A DNA stretch of 64,000 bases from contig JAFGON010000057.1 of assembly GCA_016926475.1 (NCBI GenBank), positions 8,411 through 72,410 of the forward strand, given 5' to 3'. The stretch comes from a candidate division WOR-3 bacterium. Its GTDB lineage: Bacteria; SDB-A. Under the pieces are notes generated by a model. That model made no database searches and was not told the DNA's origin. It saw nothing but the letters and a program-made list of their open reading frames with translations. Of this stretch, positions 51,317 to 61,350 are shown in pieces (the first letter of the stretch is position 1; every line of letters starts with the position of its first letter). The position numbers and the translations under genes are program-made.

Positions 51317-53995
51317 ATGAATTCATATTTTGAAGAGCAACCTGCTTACCAATATTTATCCGAAGATGATATAAAAAGAAAAATTGACGAACTCAACGAA
51401 GCTTCTTCAAAAACAGTCAGAGAAACCCCAAATGAATCCCTGGTCTTAGCGAACGACGCCCTTACGCTCTCGAAAGCCCATAACTATGAAAAAGGCTATA
51501 TAAAAGCTTTGGTCAACGCCGCTGTCTGTTATAAGGTCTTAGGCAGGCTGGAAGAAGCAGATCCTCTGTTCTCTCAAGCTCTTGAAAGGGCTCAGATTAC
51601 CGGAGACTTGAAATCTACAACTTATGTTTTAAACCAAATCGGTTTGTTGCAAAAATCAATGGGCAACTATACGGCTTCAGCCGACAGCTATTTCAAAGCT
51701 CTCGTCACGGCTGACAACATTCAAGACCACGAACTTTCAGATAAAATAATGAACAATCTTGCGAATTTATACATCGCATGGGGTGAATTCGAAAGAGCAG
51801 AAAGATACCACTTAAAACTTTTAAAAATCCGCGAAAACGATTATTCTCAGGACAAACTTTCCCACACTTTGAACAACCTCGGAAACTTATATTTCAAAAT
51901 GAAGGACTACGACAAAGCTCTTGACTTCACCCAAAGGTCGCTTGAAATCAAAAGAAAAATGGGAGACAAGCCGGGTATAGCCGTTTCTCTTTCCACTCTT
52001 GCGAACATCAACCTTGAGCTTTTTTCGATTACCGGCAAACAGAACTTCATCGAGCTGGCAAAAAATTATCTGACCGAAACCCTCAAAATTAGGAAAGAAT
52101 CGCAAAACATTTCCGGTCTCGCATTAACCCATTTAGACATGGCGAAACTTCATTTGGCCATGAAGCAGGAAAAAGGCGCTCTTTTGAATCTCGAAATATG
52201 CGAAAAAATCGCGTCTGAAGGCAACCTTCAAGGCATTTTGCTTATGGCGTATCAGGAATTTTCAATAATATACGAATCTATCGGAGATTTACCAAGAGCA
52301 CTTAAATTTTTCAAACTCTACCAAAAACTGAACAATAAAATATTTTCAGAAGAGAGCAGAGCGAAATTGCTGGATCTTCAGGCGAAATACGAACAGACTC
52401 GAATCGAAAAAGAAAATGAAATTTTACGTTTGAAAATCGAAGCAAAGGAAAATTTGGAAACACTGGTAAAACAGAGAACCGAAGAACTAAGGCAGGAGAT
52501 TGAGAGAAGGAAAATCTCAGAATCCGAAACGCTTAAGTTCAAAACGCTCACTGATAGAGCTCCTTACGGTGCGGTTATCACCGACAGTGAAGGCGTAATT
52601 TTGTATGTCAACGAAAGCCTGCTCCAAATGACCGGATTTTCTGAAGAAGAACTTGTCGGAAAAAACCTTTCCTGTTTTCAATCTCCAGAAACACCTTTAA
52701 AGCCTTTTGATATCATTTCAATTATTTCAAAAGAATCATCGATAAAAACCGCCGAGGTATCAGCCATAAGGAAGGACAAAACCACCTTCCCTGCTCTCAT
52801 CAATTCAGGGATCATCCGAGACGACAAGGGAGAAATCATCTATCTTCAGTCTTCCGTAATTGATATCACAGAGCGGAAGAAAGCCGAAATACAACTCAGG
52901 CAAAACATGAAAATGCTCGCTATCGGTAATATGGCAAGCGGTATAGCTCATGATTTCAACAACATTCTGGCTTCAATATGCAATTTCGCGGAGATCGCCA
53001 AAAGTGATCTCCCCCAAGAATCACACGCATTTCAGGAAATAAACAATATTCTCTCAACTGTTATGAAAGCCCGTGAATTTGTCAAAGAAATATTGTTCAT
53101 GGGTAAAGACGAAGAAAAAAAACTCAAACCCATAAAAATTGCCGAAGCTGTCAGGGAATCCGCAGAACTTCTAAAAAAGACCATTCCCAAAAGCATACAA
53201 ATCAAAATTGAAATTGAAAACACAAAAGACTTTATTTTAGGAGACCCCTCCCACGTGCACCAAATTCTTATGAACCTCATAACAAACTCATGCCACGCTA
53301 TGGCAGAAAGCGGAGGCGTCATCGAACTAACGCTGAAAAATCAAGATAACAAGATCAAACTTTCGGTTCGTGACACAGGCGAAGGAATAGAAAAAGCCGA
53401 TTTAGACAGAATTTTTGAACCTTATTTCACAACGAAAGGAGAAGGTTCCGGTATCGGCTTGGCAATAGTTCATGGTCTTGTAGAAAAATCAAACGGAGAA
53501 ATAAATGTTTTCAGCGAAAAAAACCAGGGGACTGCCTTCGAGATTTTATTTCCGAAAATTGAAATGGATTATACTGAAAACAGTAAGACGAATTCTTTAT
53601 CGCCAGCCCATAATGAAAGCATACTCTACGTTGACGACGAACCTATTTTTATCGAGACTATGGAAGAAATATTGAAAAGAATGGGATACAAAATCAAAAC
53701 AGCTTTGAATTCAAGCGAAGCTCTTGAAATATTTTACAAAAATCCGAATTCTTTTGACCTAGTGATAACCGATTTCAACTTACCTGAAATATCTGGACCT
53801 GACATGATTCAAAAAATGAGAGAGGTCAAACCGGACCTCCCTGTTATTTTTTGTTCAGGCTTTCTGACTTCGGACATCAAAAAACAGACAATCGACATTG
53901 ACAACGCGAAAGTGCTCACGAAACCAGTGCCCGTGGAAGAACTAACGGCGACTATCAGAGATTCATTTGCTAACAGAGGGCTTTCACAGTTTTAG
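51317..53995 (+). CDS. TPR-PAS hybrid histidine kinase with receiver
   Basis: 892 residues, no membrane helices. TPR array at about 25-350 (repeats of the type ALVNAAVCYKVLGRLEEADPL), coiled coil 355-405, PAS domain about 412-525, HisKA with the phospho-His in SGIAHDFNN (about residue 544), HATPase with NLITNSCHAMAE, DTGEGI and GEGSGIGLAIVHG, and a C-terminal receiver (YVDDE, phospho-Asp about 818 in VITDFNLPE, FCSGF, LTKPV). A cytosolic sensor whose input is a protein or ligand bound by TPR or PAS. No output domain; the partner may be elsewhere. Confidence 0.93.
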   Translation: MNSYFEEQPAYQYLSEDDIKRKIDELNEASSKTVRETPNESLVLANDALTLSKAHNYEKGYIKALVNAAVCYKVLGRLEEADPLFSQALERAQITGDLKSTTYVLNQIGLLQKSMGNYTASADSYFKALVTADNIQDHELSDKIMNNLANLYIAWGEFERAERYHLKLLKIRENDYSQDKLSHTLNNLGNLYFKMKDYDKALDFTQRSLEIKRKMGDKPGIAVSLSTLANINLELFSITGKQNFIELAKNYLTETLKIRKESQNISGLALTHLDMAKLHLAMKQEKGALLNLEICEKIASEGNLQGILLMAYQEFSIIYESIGDLPRALKFFKLYQKLNNKIFSEESRAKLLDLQAKYEQTRIEKENEILRLKIEAKENLETLVKQRTEELRQEIERRKISESETLKFKTLTDRAPYGAVITDSEGVILYVNESLLQMTGFSEEELVGKNLSCFQSPETPLKPFDIISIISKESSIKTAEVSAIRKDKTTFPALINSGIIRDDKGEIIYLQSSVIDITERKKAEIQLRQNMKMLAIGNMASGIAHDFNNILASICNFAEIAKSDLPQESHAFQEINNILSTVMKAREFVKEILFMGKDEEKKLKPIKIAEAVRESAELLKKTIPKSIQIKIEIENTKDFILGDPSHVHQILMNLITNSCHAMAESGGVIELTLKNQDNKIKLSVRDTGEGIEKADLDRIFEPYFTTKGEGSGIGLAIVHGLVEKSNGEINVFSEKNQGTAFEILFPKIEMDYTENSKTNSLSPAHNESILYVDDEPIFIETMEEILKRMGYKIKTALNSSEALEIFYKNPNSFDLVITDFNLPEISGPDMIQKMREVKPDLPVIFCSGFLTSDIKKQTIDIDNAKVLTKPVPVEELTATIRDSFANRGLSQF

Positions 53996-54001
53996 CTGAT
54001 T

Positions 54002-54451
54002 TCATAAATCTCTTTCGATGTAGTCGGTGAAATCGTATATCTTTGGGTTGTAGTCTTCTGTGAAAAGAGGTGATGAAATGAGGTAGTCCGCTGTTGATCT
54101 GTTGCAGGCTGTAGGGATGTTGTAGAGGACGGAAATTCTCAGAAGAGCTTTAACGTCTACATCATGGGGTTGAGGCTGCATCGGATCCCAGAAGAAAATC
54201 AAGACATCTATTTCCCCCTGAGTTATCAAGGACCCCAACTGCTGATCGCCTCCCAACGGACCTGATTTCAATTTGATTATTTCATAAGAGCCCTTTTCCT
54301 CTTCAAGTTCCATTTCAAGCATTTTGCCTGTTGTCCCGGTGCAGACGATCGTCTGTCCCATCAACGAAGACTTGTTCCACTTGAACCATTCTATCAAATC
54401 TTTTTTCCTGTTGTCGTGAGCGACAATTGCTATTTTTTTGGTTTTCATCAT
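54002..54451 (-). CDS. mgsA: Methylglyoxal synthase
   Basis: Converts dihydroxyacetone phosphate to methylglyoxal and phosphate, a bypass of lower glycolysis under phosphate shortage. 149 residues, normal length. AIVAHDNRKKDLI at the N-terminus, CTGTTG (phosphate loop), SGPLGGDQQLG with catalytic Asp, and DPMQPQPHDVDVKALLR. Convergent with the preceding kinase gene with a six-base spacer. Confidence 0.96.
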   Translation of the reverse strand: MMKTKKIAIVAHDNRKKDLIEWFKWNKSSLMGQTIVCTGTTGKMLEMELEEEKGSYEIIKLKSGPLGGDQQLGSLITQGEIDVLIFFWDPMQPQPHDVDVKALLRISVLYNIPTACNRSTADYLISSPLFTEDYNPKIYDFTDYIERDL

Positions 54452-54493
54452 GTTTCTATTTTCCTCGATGAATGTTATTCGTGTATTAAAAAA

Positions 54494-55303
54494 TTAATAT
54501 TTTTCTCTTAATTTCGATATGATTATCGAAAGAAAATACAAGGATGAGGCTAAAATTGTAATAGTCGCTCCGGAAGGGGTATCGGTGTAATAAGACAAAA
54601 AGAGACCTCCGGTCATTGTGATGACAGAAAACAACACGGAAATGAATATAACCGGCTTGTAATTTCTCGAAACGAGGACAGCAAAACTACCCGGAAGTAT
54701 TACCAGAGCTGAGACAAGGATTATTCCAATTATCTTGATTGAAAGAACAATGACAAAAGCGAGCGCCACTAAAAGGGAGTAATTCAGCAACTCGGTTTTA
54801 ACACCGCTTATTCGAGCGGATTCTTCGTCGAAAGAGAGGTATATTATTTTTTTCAGGAATAATATTGAAAAAGGGACTATGATAAGGTCAGCCAGGGCGA
54901 ACGAAAAGGCGTCTTTCCAGGAAACCGACAAAATGTTTCCAAAAAGATAACCCGATAAATCGAAAGAATACCCTTTTTTCAGAGATACGAAAACAGCTCC
55001 GATCGCCATAGACAAAGAAAAAAATATACCGACACTTGTGTTGACGCTTATTTTAGCGCTTTTGGATATTTTCCCAATTATCACAGCGGTCAATAGACAA
55101 AAGACCAAAGCGGAAATAAAAGGGTCGATACCGAAAAATATACCGACAGCAACCCCTCCAAAGGCTGCGTGCGAAATTCCCACGCCGAGAAAAGAAAGTT
55201 TTTTTGAATATATAAAAAACGAAATAACGCCGAAGAGAATTCCGGACAACACTGCAGTCAAAAGAGAAATTTTAAAAAACGGGTAATTAAGAATTTCTGG
55301 CAT
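54494..55303 (-). CDS. znuB: Zinc ABC transporter permease (ZnuB-like)
   Basis: 269 residues, about eight membrane segments, ABC-3 family. Signature features: the AAFGGVAVGIFFG helix near the N-terminus, and SALVILPGSFAVL followed by SYYTDTPSGATITIL at the C-terminus. Imports a divalent metal, zinc by context (Zur-type regulator at the operon head). Overlaps znuC by 17 bases. Last gene of the operon. Confidence 0.92.
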   Translation of the reverse strand: MPEILNYPFFKISLLTAVLSGILFGVISFFIYSKKLSFLGVGISHAAFGGVAVGIFFGIDPFISALVFCLLTAVIIGKISKSAKISVNTSVGIFFSLSMAIGAVFVSLKKGYSFDLSGYLFGNILSVSWKDAFSFALADLIIVPFSILFLKKIIYLSFDEESARISGVKTELLNYSLLVALAFVIVLSIKIIGIILVSALVILPGSFAVLVSRNYKPVIFISVLFSVITMTGGLFLSYYTDTPSGATITILASSLYFLSIIISKLREKY

Positions 55304-56072
55304 TGTTCTTCCTGCATGTCAGGCACTGTTCGTCGTGTATGAGTATGCTGACCTTCGCCCCTAAAAATTTCTTTAGATTTTCATCTGCCAGACAACCTTC
55401 AAGTTTGCCGTGAAAATGCATTTTTTTGCTCAGACAAGCTATTTTATCTATGTAAAATGAAACCGCGCCAATGTCATGGCTTACTATAAAAATAGTCAAT
55501 TGCCTGCTCTCTCTCAATTCTACGAGAAGCTTGTAAAAAGATTCCTGCGACACAGTGTCCAATCCAGTTGAAGGTTCATCCAGCACTAAAATTTTTGGTT
55601 CAAAAGCGAGAGCTCTAGCTATCAAAACCCTCTGCTTCTGACCTCCGGAAAGTTCGCCAAAGCGCGCCGACATTTGATCTTTCATTCCGACAATTTGAAG
55701 ACTCTCTTCTATTAAACTCTTGTCCCTCTTTGTTAGTTTTTCAAAAACATTTTTTTTCGCGTATCTTGAAAGCGATACCACATCCTTAGCGCTCAATGGG
55801 AAACCAGGTTCATAGCGTGAAAGCTGCGGAACATAACCGAAAAAACCTTCTTTTCTGCTCTCATCCGGCGTTTTCCCGAAAACTTTTACAAAACCCTCGC
55901 AAGGTTTGATTATGCCCATCATGGTCCGGAGCAGGGTCGTCTTTCCAGCACCGTTAGGTCCGACAACGGCTATTATTTCACCTTCGGCTACATCCATGTA
56001 GATGTTTTCGAGTACGATGTTATCCCTGAATTTCACTGTCACTCTGTCAAACAAGACCGATTTTTCGTTCAT
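55287..56072 (-). CDS. znuC: Zinc ABC transporter ATP-binding protein (ZnuC-like)
   Basis: 261 residues. Walker A GPNGAGKTTLLRTMMG, Q-loop YVPQLSRYEPGFP, signature LSGGQKQRVLIARAL, Walker B ILVLDEPSTGLD and the switch His in VSHD. The C-terminal ~50 residues carry two Cys (HDEQCLTCRKNNA) and a His, a small possible metal-binding tail that is not usual for ZnuC. Couples to znuA by a 4-base overlap. Confidence 0.93.
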   Translation of the reverse strand: MNEKSVLFDRVTVKFRDNIVLENIYMDVAEGEIIAVVGPNGAGKTTLLRTMMGIIKPCEGFVKVFGKTPDESRKEGFFGYVPQLSRYEPGFPLSAKDVVSLSRYAKKNVFEKLTKRDKSLIEESLQIVGMKDQMSARFGELSGGQKQRVLIARALAFEPKILVLDEPSTGLDTVSQESFYKLLVELRESRQLTIFIVSHDIGAVSFYIDKIACLSKKMHFHGKLEGCLADENLKKFLGAKVSILIHDEQCLTCRKNNARNS

Positions 56073-56953
56073 CTTCTGAGCTCTTGGGTTAAATCGAAAA
56101 TGTTTTTTTTCATGTTTGAAAGGTATGTCGACCTTTCGGGATCTTCTGGGTTCCCGAGAGGATCCAAAACAACCAGAACCGCACCTGCGTTACGGGCAAG
56201 GTTTTCTGCTTTTGTCCTGTCGGTGTTCGCATCAACCACTATTACCCTGACATCGTTCTCATTAGCAAAGTCAATTATTCTTTTAATTTCACCAGCGGAT
56301 AGTTCGTCTCCATGCCCGCTTTCGACCGGCAAAGGTTTTTTTAAGCCTTGTTCCATAGCAATATAATCCCAGGCTGGATGCCATTGAATAAAACACGAAC
56401 TGTCTAGTTCGTAAAACCTCTCGAAAGACCACTTTTCAAGAGAATCGAGGTCTAAATTAAACTTCTTATAATTCAATTCATAGTAATCTTCTGATTCCGG
56501 CCTGATTTCAGAGACGGCACATTTCACAGCTTCGGCTATCAACCTCGCATTTTTCAAAGATAACCACAAGTGTGGGTTGTCTTTTGTCAGACCTCCGTTG
56601 GCGTATAAAAAAGAATCCAAAAAAATAATTTTAGTATTTTCCCCCGCGTATTCAACCATCCAGCCGTCGAATTCTTCTGAAACGCAAAACAGAATGTCTG
56701 CCTCAAATATCTTTATGGCGTCCGACGGTTTTGGTTCGAAAACATGAGGATTGGAACCCGGTTTGACAAGAAATTCCGCTTGGCCTGAATCTCCCAATAT
56801 CGTCTGTGATATTTGAGAAATCGGAAAAATCGAAGACACGAGGATAAAATCGCTTTCAATGCTGTTTTCCCCGGTTCGGCAACCTACAAACAAAACGCTA
56901 ACGAGAAAAATTGCGCTTAATTTTCGAAAGATTTCGTGTTTTGCATTCATCAC
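56069..56953 (-). CDS. znuA: Zinc ABC transporter substrate-binding lipoprotein (ZnuA-like)
   Basis: 294 residues. Lipoprotein signal with LFVGC; cluster A-I fold with metal ligands in NPHVFEPKPSD, NPHLWLSLKNA, QWHPAWDYIA and the late Asp in VVDANTDRTKAENLA. Lacks the His-rich loop of some ZnuA. GTG 56953 (with AAGGAG) or ATG 56950 starts it; it lies 56 bases inside the Zur gene end. Confidence 0.92.
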   Translation of the reverse strand: MMNAKHEIFRKLSAIFLVSVLFVGCRTGENSIESDFILVSSIFPISQISQTILGDSGQAEFLVKPGSNPHVFEPKPSDAIKIFEADILFCVSEEFDGWMVEYAGENTKIIFLDSFLYANGGLTKDNPHLWLSLKNARLIAEAVKCAVSEIRPESEDYYELNYKKFNLDLDSLEKWSFERFYELDSSCFIQWHPAWDYIAMEQGLKKPLPVESGHGDELSAGEIKRIIDFANENDVRVIVVDANTDRTKAENLARNAGAVLVVLDPLGNPEDPERSTYLSNMKKNIFDLTQELRR

Positions 56954-57293
56954 AAACTCCTTTTAAAACCAGCAGAACATACTCCGTGGAAAAATGCGCG
57001 TCTTTCTTAACCTTCTTTATTAAACCTTGGAGAGACGGTTTTTCATATTTCCGCATTTTATTGCATATTTCGCAGGATATATAACACATATTTTTTTGCT
57101 CGATGAAATAATACCTTTTTGCTCTGTCTTCACTCGGATATACTCCTATCGTGCCTTTTTTTTCAAGTTTTTTGAGGTTTCTGTATATCGTTGCGAGATC
57201 TGGTTTTTTATGACATTTACATCTTATTTCAGAAGCCATTAGAGGTATTTTTGATCTCCTCAGTATTTTTTCAATTGATAAAATATTATCCAT
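56898..57293 (-). CDS. zur: Fur-family metal regulator, probably Zur
   Basis: About 131 residues. Winged helix (IPLMASEIRCKCHKKPDLATIYRNLKKLEKKG), then a dimerisation domain with a structural zinc CysXXCys pair (CYISCEICNKM and CDEC near the end). First gene of the metal ABC operon, and the perfect palindrome at 57351-57367 is a probable operator, so zinc-responsive repressor is the best reading; a manganese- or iron-type Fur cannot be excluded. ATG 57293 chosen, with GGAGAG upstream; a TTG at 57326 is the alternative. Confidence 0.88.
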   Translation of the reverse strand: MDNILSIEKILRRSKIPLMASEIRCKCHKKPDLATIYRNLKKLEKKGTIGVYPSEDRAKRYYFIEQKNMCYISCEICNKMRKYEKPSLQGLIKKVKKDAHFSTEYVLLVLKGVCDECKTRNLSKIKRNFSR

Positions 57294-57350
57294 GCGATCT
57301 AATTCTCTCCGGTTTATTAGAACCAATACAAGTTATATACGCCATAGTAA

Positions 57351-57367
57351 ATGCAAATTATTTGCAT
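57351..57367. promoter_or_regulatory. Probable Zur/Fur operator
   Basis: ATGCAAAT-T-ATTTGCAT, a perfect 8-1-8 palindrome in the spacer between zur and the divergent tldD gene. It is 58 bases from the zur start, where it would overlap or abut the minus-strand promoter (GTATATAAC at about 57340-57332 is a likely -10). Confidence 0.75.
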
Positions 57368-57437
57368 GTATTTTAAACTAAACGTTGTTTTTTGTCAACA
57401 TGTTAAGTAAAATCATGAAAAATGAACAGGAGGAAGA

Positions 57438-58787
57438 ATGTTTCGATACCCTGAAAAATTTTATTCAGATGTACGCTTGGAAGAAGTCTCGGAGACAAAA
57501 ATATTAATCAAAAACGGAACCACCGAAGACTTTAAAAAGCGCTCGTACAAAGCTGCTTTTATCCGATTATACAACGGAGCCAATTGGTTTTACAGCTCCA
57601 CCGACGACGTGAACTTGGTGCAGAACGAGCTTGCTTCACTCGCTCAAATAGCACATGGAATATCGGAAAGGCCTGACACAGCAAAAATTGAAAAATACAA
57701 CTGCAAATCGGAAAAAAATATTGGAGAATTTTTTCTTTTCAAAGAAAAAGACGTCTCGCAGGTAGAACCACGTCACAAGGAGAACCTGCTGAAAACTTAC
57801 TGCGACATAATCTCAGGAAACAGCTACGTCAAAAATTCAAGCGGTCTTTATCAAGACAAAAGGACAACAAAAACCTTTCTTTCAAGCTCCGGAAGCGAAA
57901 TAGTCTTCGACCTTCAGAACTGCGGAGTAAAACTTGCATTTACTTTGACCAAAGACGACAGAATACTGACCGAGACTTTTACAAAAAACGCACCTTTTTG
58001 GGAATCCATATCCGCCACGGATTTTGAACTCCAAAATTTTCTCATAAAGTGCGAAAACTACGTCGAAAATGTCAAGCCTGTCAAATCAGGAACTTATAAG
58101 ATAATTTTATCCCCATTTGCCGCTGGAATTTTTGCACACGAAAGTTTCGGCCATAAGAGCGAGTCTGATTTCATGCTCGGAGACAAGGAAATGGCAAAAG
58201 AATGGCAGATGGGGAAAAAAGTAGGCTCGGATATACTGTCCATCGTAGATGACGGAAACATACATGAAGCGGGTTTTACGCCTTTTGACGATGAAGGAAC
58301 AAAGGCCAAAAAAACTTTTTTGATAAGAGACGGCGTATTGTCGGGGCGGTTACACAACGTCGAGACCGCTTTGGAGTTGGACGAGAATCCGACCGGAAAC
58401 GCTCGATCGATTTCATATATGTTCGAACCGATTGTCAGGATGACCAACACGTTTATTTTGCCCGGAAAAACGCCAAAATCAGATCTTTTTAAAAACTCCG
58501 GCGAAGCCATTTTAATTGATACGGTCAAACACGGTTCAGGGCTGTCTACATTCACTTTAGCCCCAAACAGAAGCTATTTGGTCAAAAACGGCGAAATAAC
58601 CGAACCGGTGAATATTTCTGTGATTACAGGAAATGTCTTTGAAACTCTTTCGCTCGTGGAAGACCTCTCTGAAGAATTTTCGATTTACTCTCCTACAGGA
58701 GGGGGCTGCGGAAAAGGAGACCAATACCCTCTTGAAGTTTCTTTCGGAGGCCCTTACACGACCATAAGCAAGATGAACGTGCAATAA
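57438..58787 (+). CDS. tldD: TldD-family metalloprotease
   Basis: 449 residues. Zinc motif HESFGHKSESDFML (HExxxH) in AAGIFAHESFGHK, and the GGGCGKGDQYPLEVSFGGP segment near the C-terminus. Works with TldE (next gene) as a heterodimer that degrades unfolded peptides or matures RiPPs such as microcin B17 in the cytosol. AGGAGG before ATG. Pair with tldE is intact. No RiPP precursor or modifying enzyme is seen nearby. Confidence 0.93.
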   Translation: MFRYPEKFYSDVRLEEVSETKILIKNGTTEDFKKRSYKAAFIRLYNGANWFYSSTDDVNLVQNELASLAQIAHGISERPDTAKIEKYNCKSEKNIGEFFLFKEKDVSQVEPRHKENLLKTYCDIISGNSYVKNSSGLYQDKRTTKTFLSSSGSEIVFDLQNCGVKLAFTLTKDDRILTETFTKNAPFWESISATDFELQNFLIKCENYVENVKPVKSGTYKIILSPFAAGIFAHESFGHKSESDFMLGDKEMAKEWQMGKKVGSDILSIVDDGNIHEAGFTPFDDEGTKAKKTFLIRDGVLSGRLHNVETALELDENPTGNARSISYMFEPIVRMTNTFILPGKTPKSDLFKNSGEAILIDTVKHGSGLSTFTLAPNRSYLVKNGEITEPVNISVITGNVFETLSLVEDLSEEFSIYSPTGGGCGKGDQYPLEVSFGGPYTTISKMNVQ

Positions 58788-58798
58788 ACGGAGGAAAA

Positions 58799-60034
58799 AT
58801 GATCTTTGAAAAAATAACAGAAAAGCAAAATGCTTTCAGCGTTAAAATCCAGCAGTCAGAGATTTCCGGCGTAAAAAAAACAAACGACACCAAAACCGGA
58901 ATGAGGGTATACGATGCGGGTAGGCTTGGAATATACGGGGAAATTGGCGCTAACAGAGACGAAGAGAAGTTGAAAAAGCGTGCGGTTGAAGCGCTGGATA
59001 TCGCCATAGACTATCCTTTCGAACCCGCTTCCGAAATTGAAGAAACATGGCAATTTACTGGGGAAAACCTCTCGGACATGGATTTTATTGAAGGTATAAA
59101 AAGTCTGCTTGAAAAGCTGAAAAACAAACACCCGAAATTCACATTTTCAAATTCGATCTCCACCTACACATTTTCGAATGAAATGTCAAACGAACGAGGT
59201 CTCAAACTTCATTACAAAGACGAACTTTACGCCAGCATTTTGTTTTTCAAGGAAAAATGCTCGTCCAACATACTCGACGGCTATTCAGGATACATAGGAA
59301 GGACTTTTAACCCAACGGAAATGTTGAGAATAACCGACATTCTATGCTCGAATTATCTCGTAAACGCAGACATCAAACTACCCGATAAATATCCTGTTGT
59401 GTTCCTGTCTTCGGACATTTCCGAATTTTCTTTTTTTTCTCATCATTTGAACGGACTCAATATCGGAACGAAGACTTCATCAATTTCTTCAAAGATAAAA
59501 GAGAAGCTATTCAATGAAAAGTTCACTTTACTTCAGACAAAAGACCCCAACTTCACCTATTCGGTTTTTTTTGACTCGGAAGGAACGGTCAACCCAAATT
59601 ATGAAACACCTCTCGTAGAAAAAGGAGTGTTTCTGAAACCTTACACAGACAAGAGAACTTCGGCGAGGTTCGGATTTGAAAACACCGGTTCGGCGAATTT
59701 TCAATACGACGGAGCCCCTCTCCTCGCTACACCACCATTCAGAGCTCTTCCAACCGATAAAAATTTAAAAGATATCATCGGAGATGAAAAAGCCATTTTC
59801 GTGTACATCAAATCCGGAGGAGATTTCACCCCAGACGGTTTTTACGCTTCTCCAGTGCAGTTAGCTTACCTTTTTGAAAACGGACAAATCAAGGGAAAAC
59901 TCCCTCAAATTCAGATAAAATCAAACGCTTTTGATATGTTTGGAAATTCTTTTCTCGGAGTCTCTGAAGAAAAATTTTCCGCTTTAGGTTCAGAAAATTT
60001 TTTTGTCGCAGAGATGGACGTCTTCGAGTTATAA
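58799..60034 (+). CDS. tldE: TldE/PmbA-family protein
   Basis: 411 residues. Partner of TldD, and without the HExxxH zinc motif, as expected. N-terminal region FSVKIQQSEISGVKKTND and central GRLGIYGEIGANRDEEKL follow the family pattern; C-terminal IKSNAFDMFGNSFLGVSE is typical. 11 bases after tldD, with CGGAGG before the ATG, so one operon. Confidence 0.9.
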   Translation: MIFEKITEKQNAFSVKIQQSEISGVKKTNDTKTGMRVYDAGRLGIYGEIGANRDEEKLKKRAVEALDIAIDYPFEPASEIEETWQFTGENLSDMDFIEGIKSLLEKLKNKHPKFTFSNSISTYTFSNEMSNERGLKLHYKDELYASILFFKEKCSSNILDGYSGYIGRTFNPTEMLRITDILCSNYLVNADIKLPDKYPVVFLSSDISEFSFFSHHLNGLNIGTKTSSISSKIKEKLFNEKFTLLQTKDPNFTYSVFFDSEGTVNPNYETPLVEKGVFLKPYTDKRTSARFGFENTGSANFQYDGAPLLATPPFRALPTDKNLKDIIGDEKAIFVYIKSGGDFTPDGFYASPVQLAYLFENGQIKGKLPQIQIKSNAFDMFGNSFLGVSEEKFSALGSENFFVAEMDVFEL

Positions 60035-60183
60035 CAAGGTGATTTAACCGCCTGAAAAAACATATATGACAGCATTTACGGCTTTTACAATGAATTGTTA
60101 TTGTCTAGCATAAGCACAATTTTTGAAACTTTACGAATCAGGAGAAAAACAATAAAATAATTTGTGACTTTCAAGGGGGTGTT

Positions 60184-61350
60184 GTGAAAGCTTTGTCTTG
60201 CTTTTCAATAAATCCAGACCCTTACAAAGCAGGAATTGAAATAGCGGAAAGTGTCGCTTCTATATCACCTGAAATTCTATTCCTGTTCCCTACAATTCAC
60301 TACGACGGATCCACTGAAATGGCAGAAGCGATATACGACGTGATACAAAACGAAGATATGGTTTTAATAGGAAACACCGGCGAAGGCTTTTATGAAAAGA
60401 ATAAAGTTTCGAACTCCGGCGTATCGGCGCTTGCGTTAAATTCATCGGGTAAAATCAAGTATTATTTTTCAAAGTGCAAAGGAGTGGGTTCTGATCCTCT
60501 AAATGCATCCATGGAATGCACAAAAAAAGTCAACGAAAAATGTGATTTTTCAAAACCGGTCCTGTATTTCATGGCTTCAGACTTCAGAACTGACGCCGAA
60601 TTGATCATAAAAGGAATCGCGCAGAACATAAAAGAGCCTCTTATCGGAGGTCTTGCCGGGGATGATAATTCATTTTTAAAATCCTGGATTTATTTGCAAA
60701 GAGAAGTTTTGGAGGACACTTTGGTTGTTTTGGCTTTAAATGGAGATTTCAATTTCGAAATACGGACAGCTCATGAACTACAACCTATAGGCTCTATAGG
60801 AGTTGTAACACATGTGGAAGGCACGAAAATTCTCGGTATTTCAGATATACCTGCGATGGATTTTCTCGAAAGAGAAATGGGGAAAAAGATCAACTACGCG
60901 GATCAGGGGATCATCACTTTCAAGGTCATGGAAAACCCTCAGTCTCACGGTCACAAGATTAGATCGGTTCTGCTCCCTGAAGACGCCACACAGGACTCAA
61001 GCTTGAAGTTATTCAGCGCTGTCGAAACAGGCACATACGTCCAAGTCTGTTTAGCTCCTCCTGAGATGATGCTCAGGGATATTGAAGACATAGGCGAATC
61101 AATAAAAAATTTGACGTTCAAACCTAAAGCCGCGTTGTTGGTGAGTTGCGCCGGCAGAAAAAAAGTTTTAGCCAACGAAATTGAGCACGAGGTGAAAACA
61201 ATCGCATCAAAATACCCATCCATAAATGCAATAGCCGGATACCCCTCCTTCGGTGAATTTGGAAGTGTTAAAAATCAAATGGGCTACACCAAGCCTCTTT
61301 TCCACAACATGACTTTTATTCTTCTTCTGCTGGGAGACAAAGAAAGTTGA
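60184..61350 (+). CDS. FIST-domain sensor protein
   Basis: 388 residues made of a FIST_N domain (about 15-215; ILFLFPTIHYDGS, GNTGEGFY, PLIGGLAGDD) and a FIST_C domain (about 225-375; YVQVCLAPPEMM, ALLVSCAGRKKV, AIAGYPSFGEFG). FIST domains are thought to bind small ligands such as amino acids. GTG start with AAGGGGGTGTT upstream. Stop overlaps the kinase TTG by four bases, so it is probably the input subunit for the following kinase. Confidence 0.9.
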   Translation: MKALSCFSINPDPYKAGIEIAESVASISPEILFLFPTIHYDGSTEMAEAIYDVIQNEDMVLIGNTGEGFYEKNKVSNSGVSALALNSSGKIKYYFSKCKGVGSDPLNASMECTKKVNEKCDFSKPVLYFMASDFRTDAELIIKGIAQNIKEPLIGGLAGDDNSFLKSWIYLQREVLEDTLVVLALNGDFNFEIRTAHELQPIGSIGVVTHVEGTKILGISDIPAMDFLEREMGKKINYADQGIITFKVMENPQSHGHKIRSVLLPEDATQDSSLKLFSAVETGTYVQVCLAPPEMMLRDIEDIGESIKNLTFKPKAALLVSCAGRKKVLANEIEHEVKTIASKYPSINAIAGYPSFGEFGSVKNQMGYTKPLFHNMTFILLLLGDKES

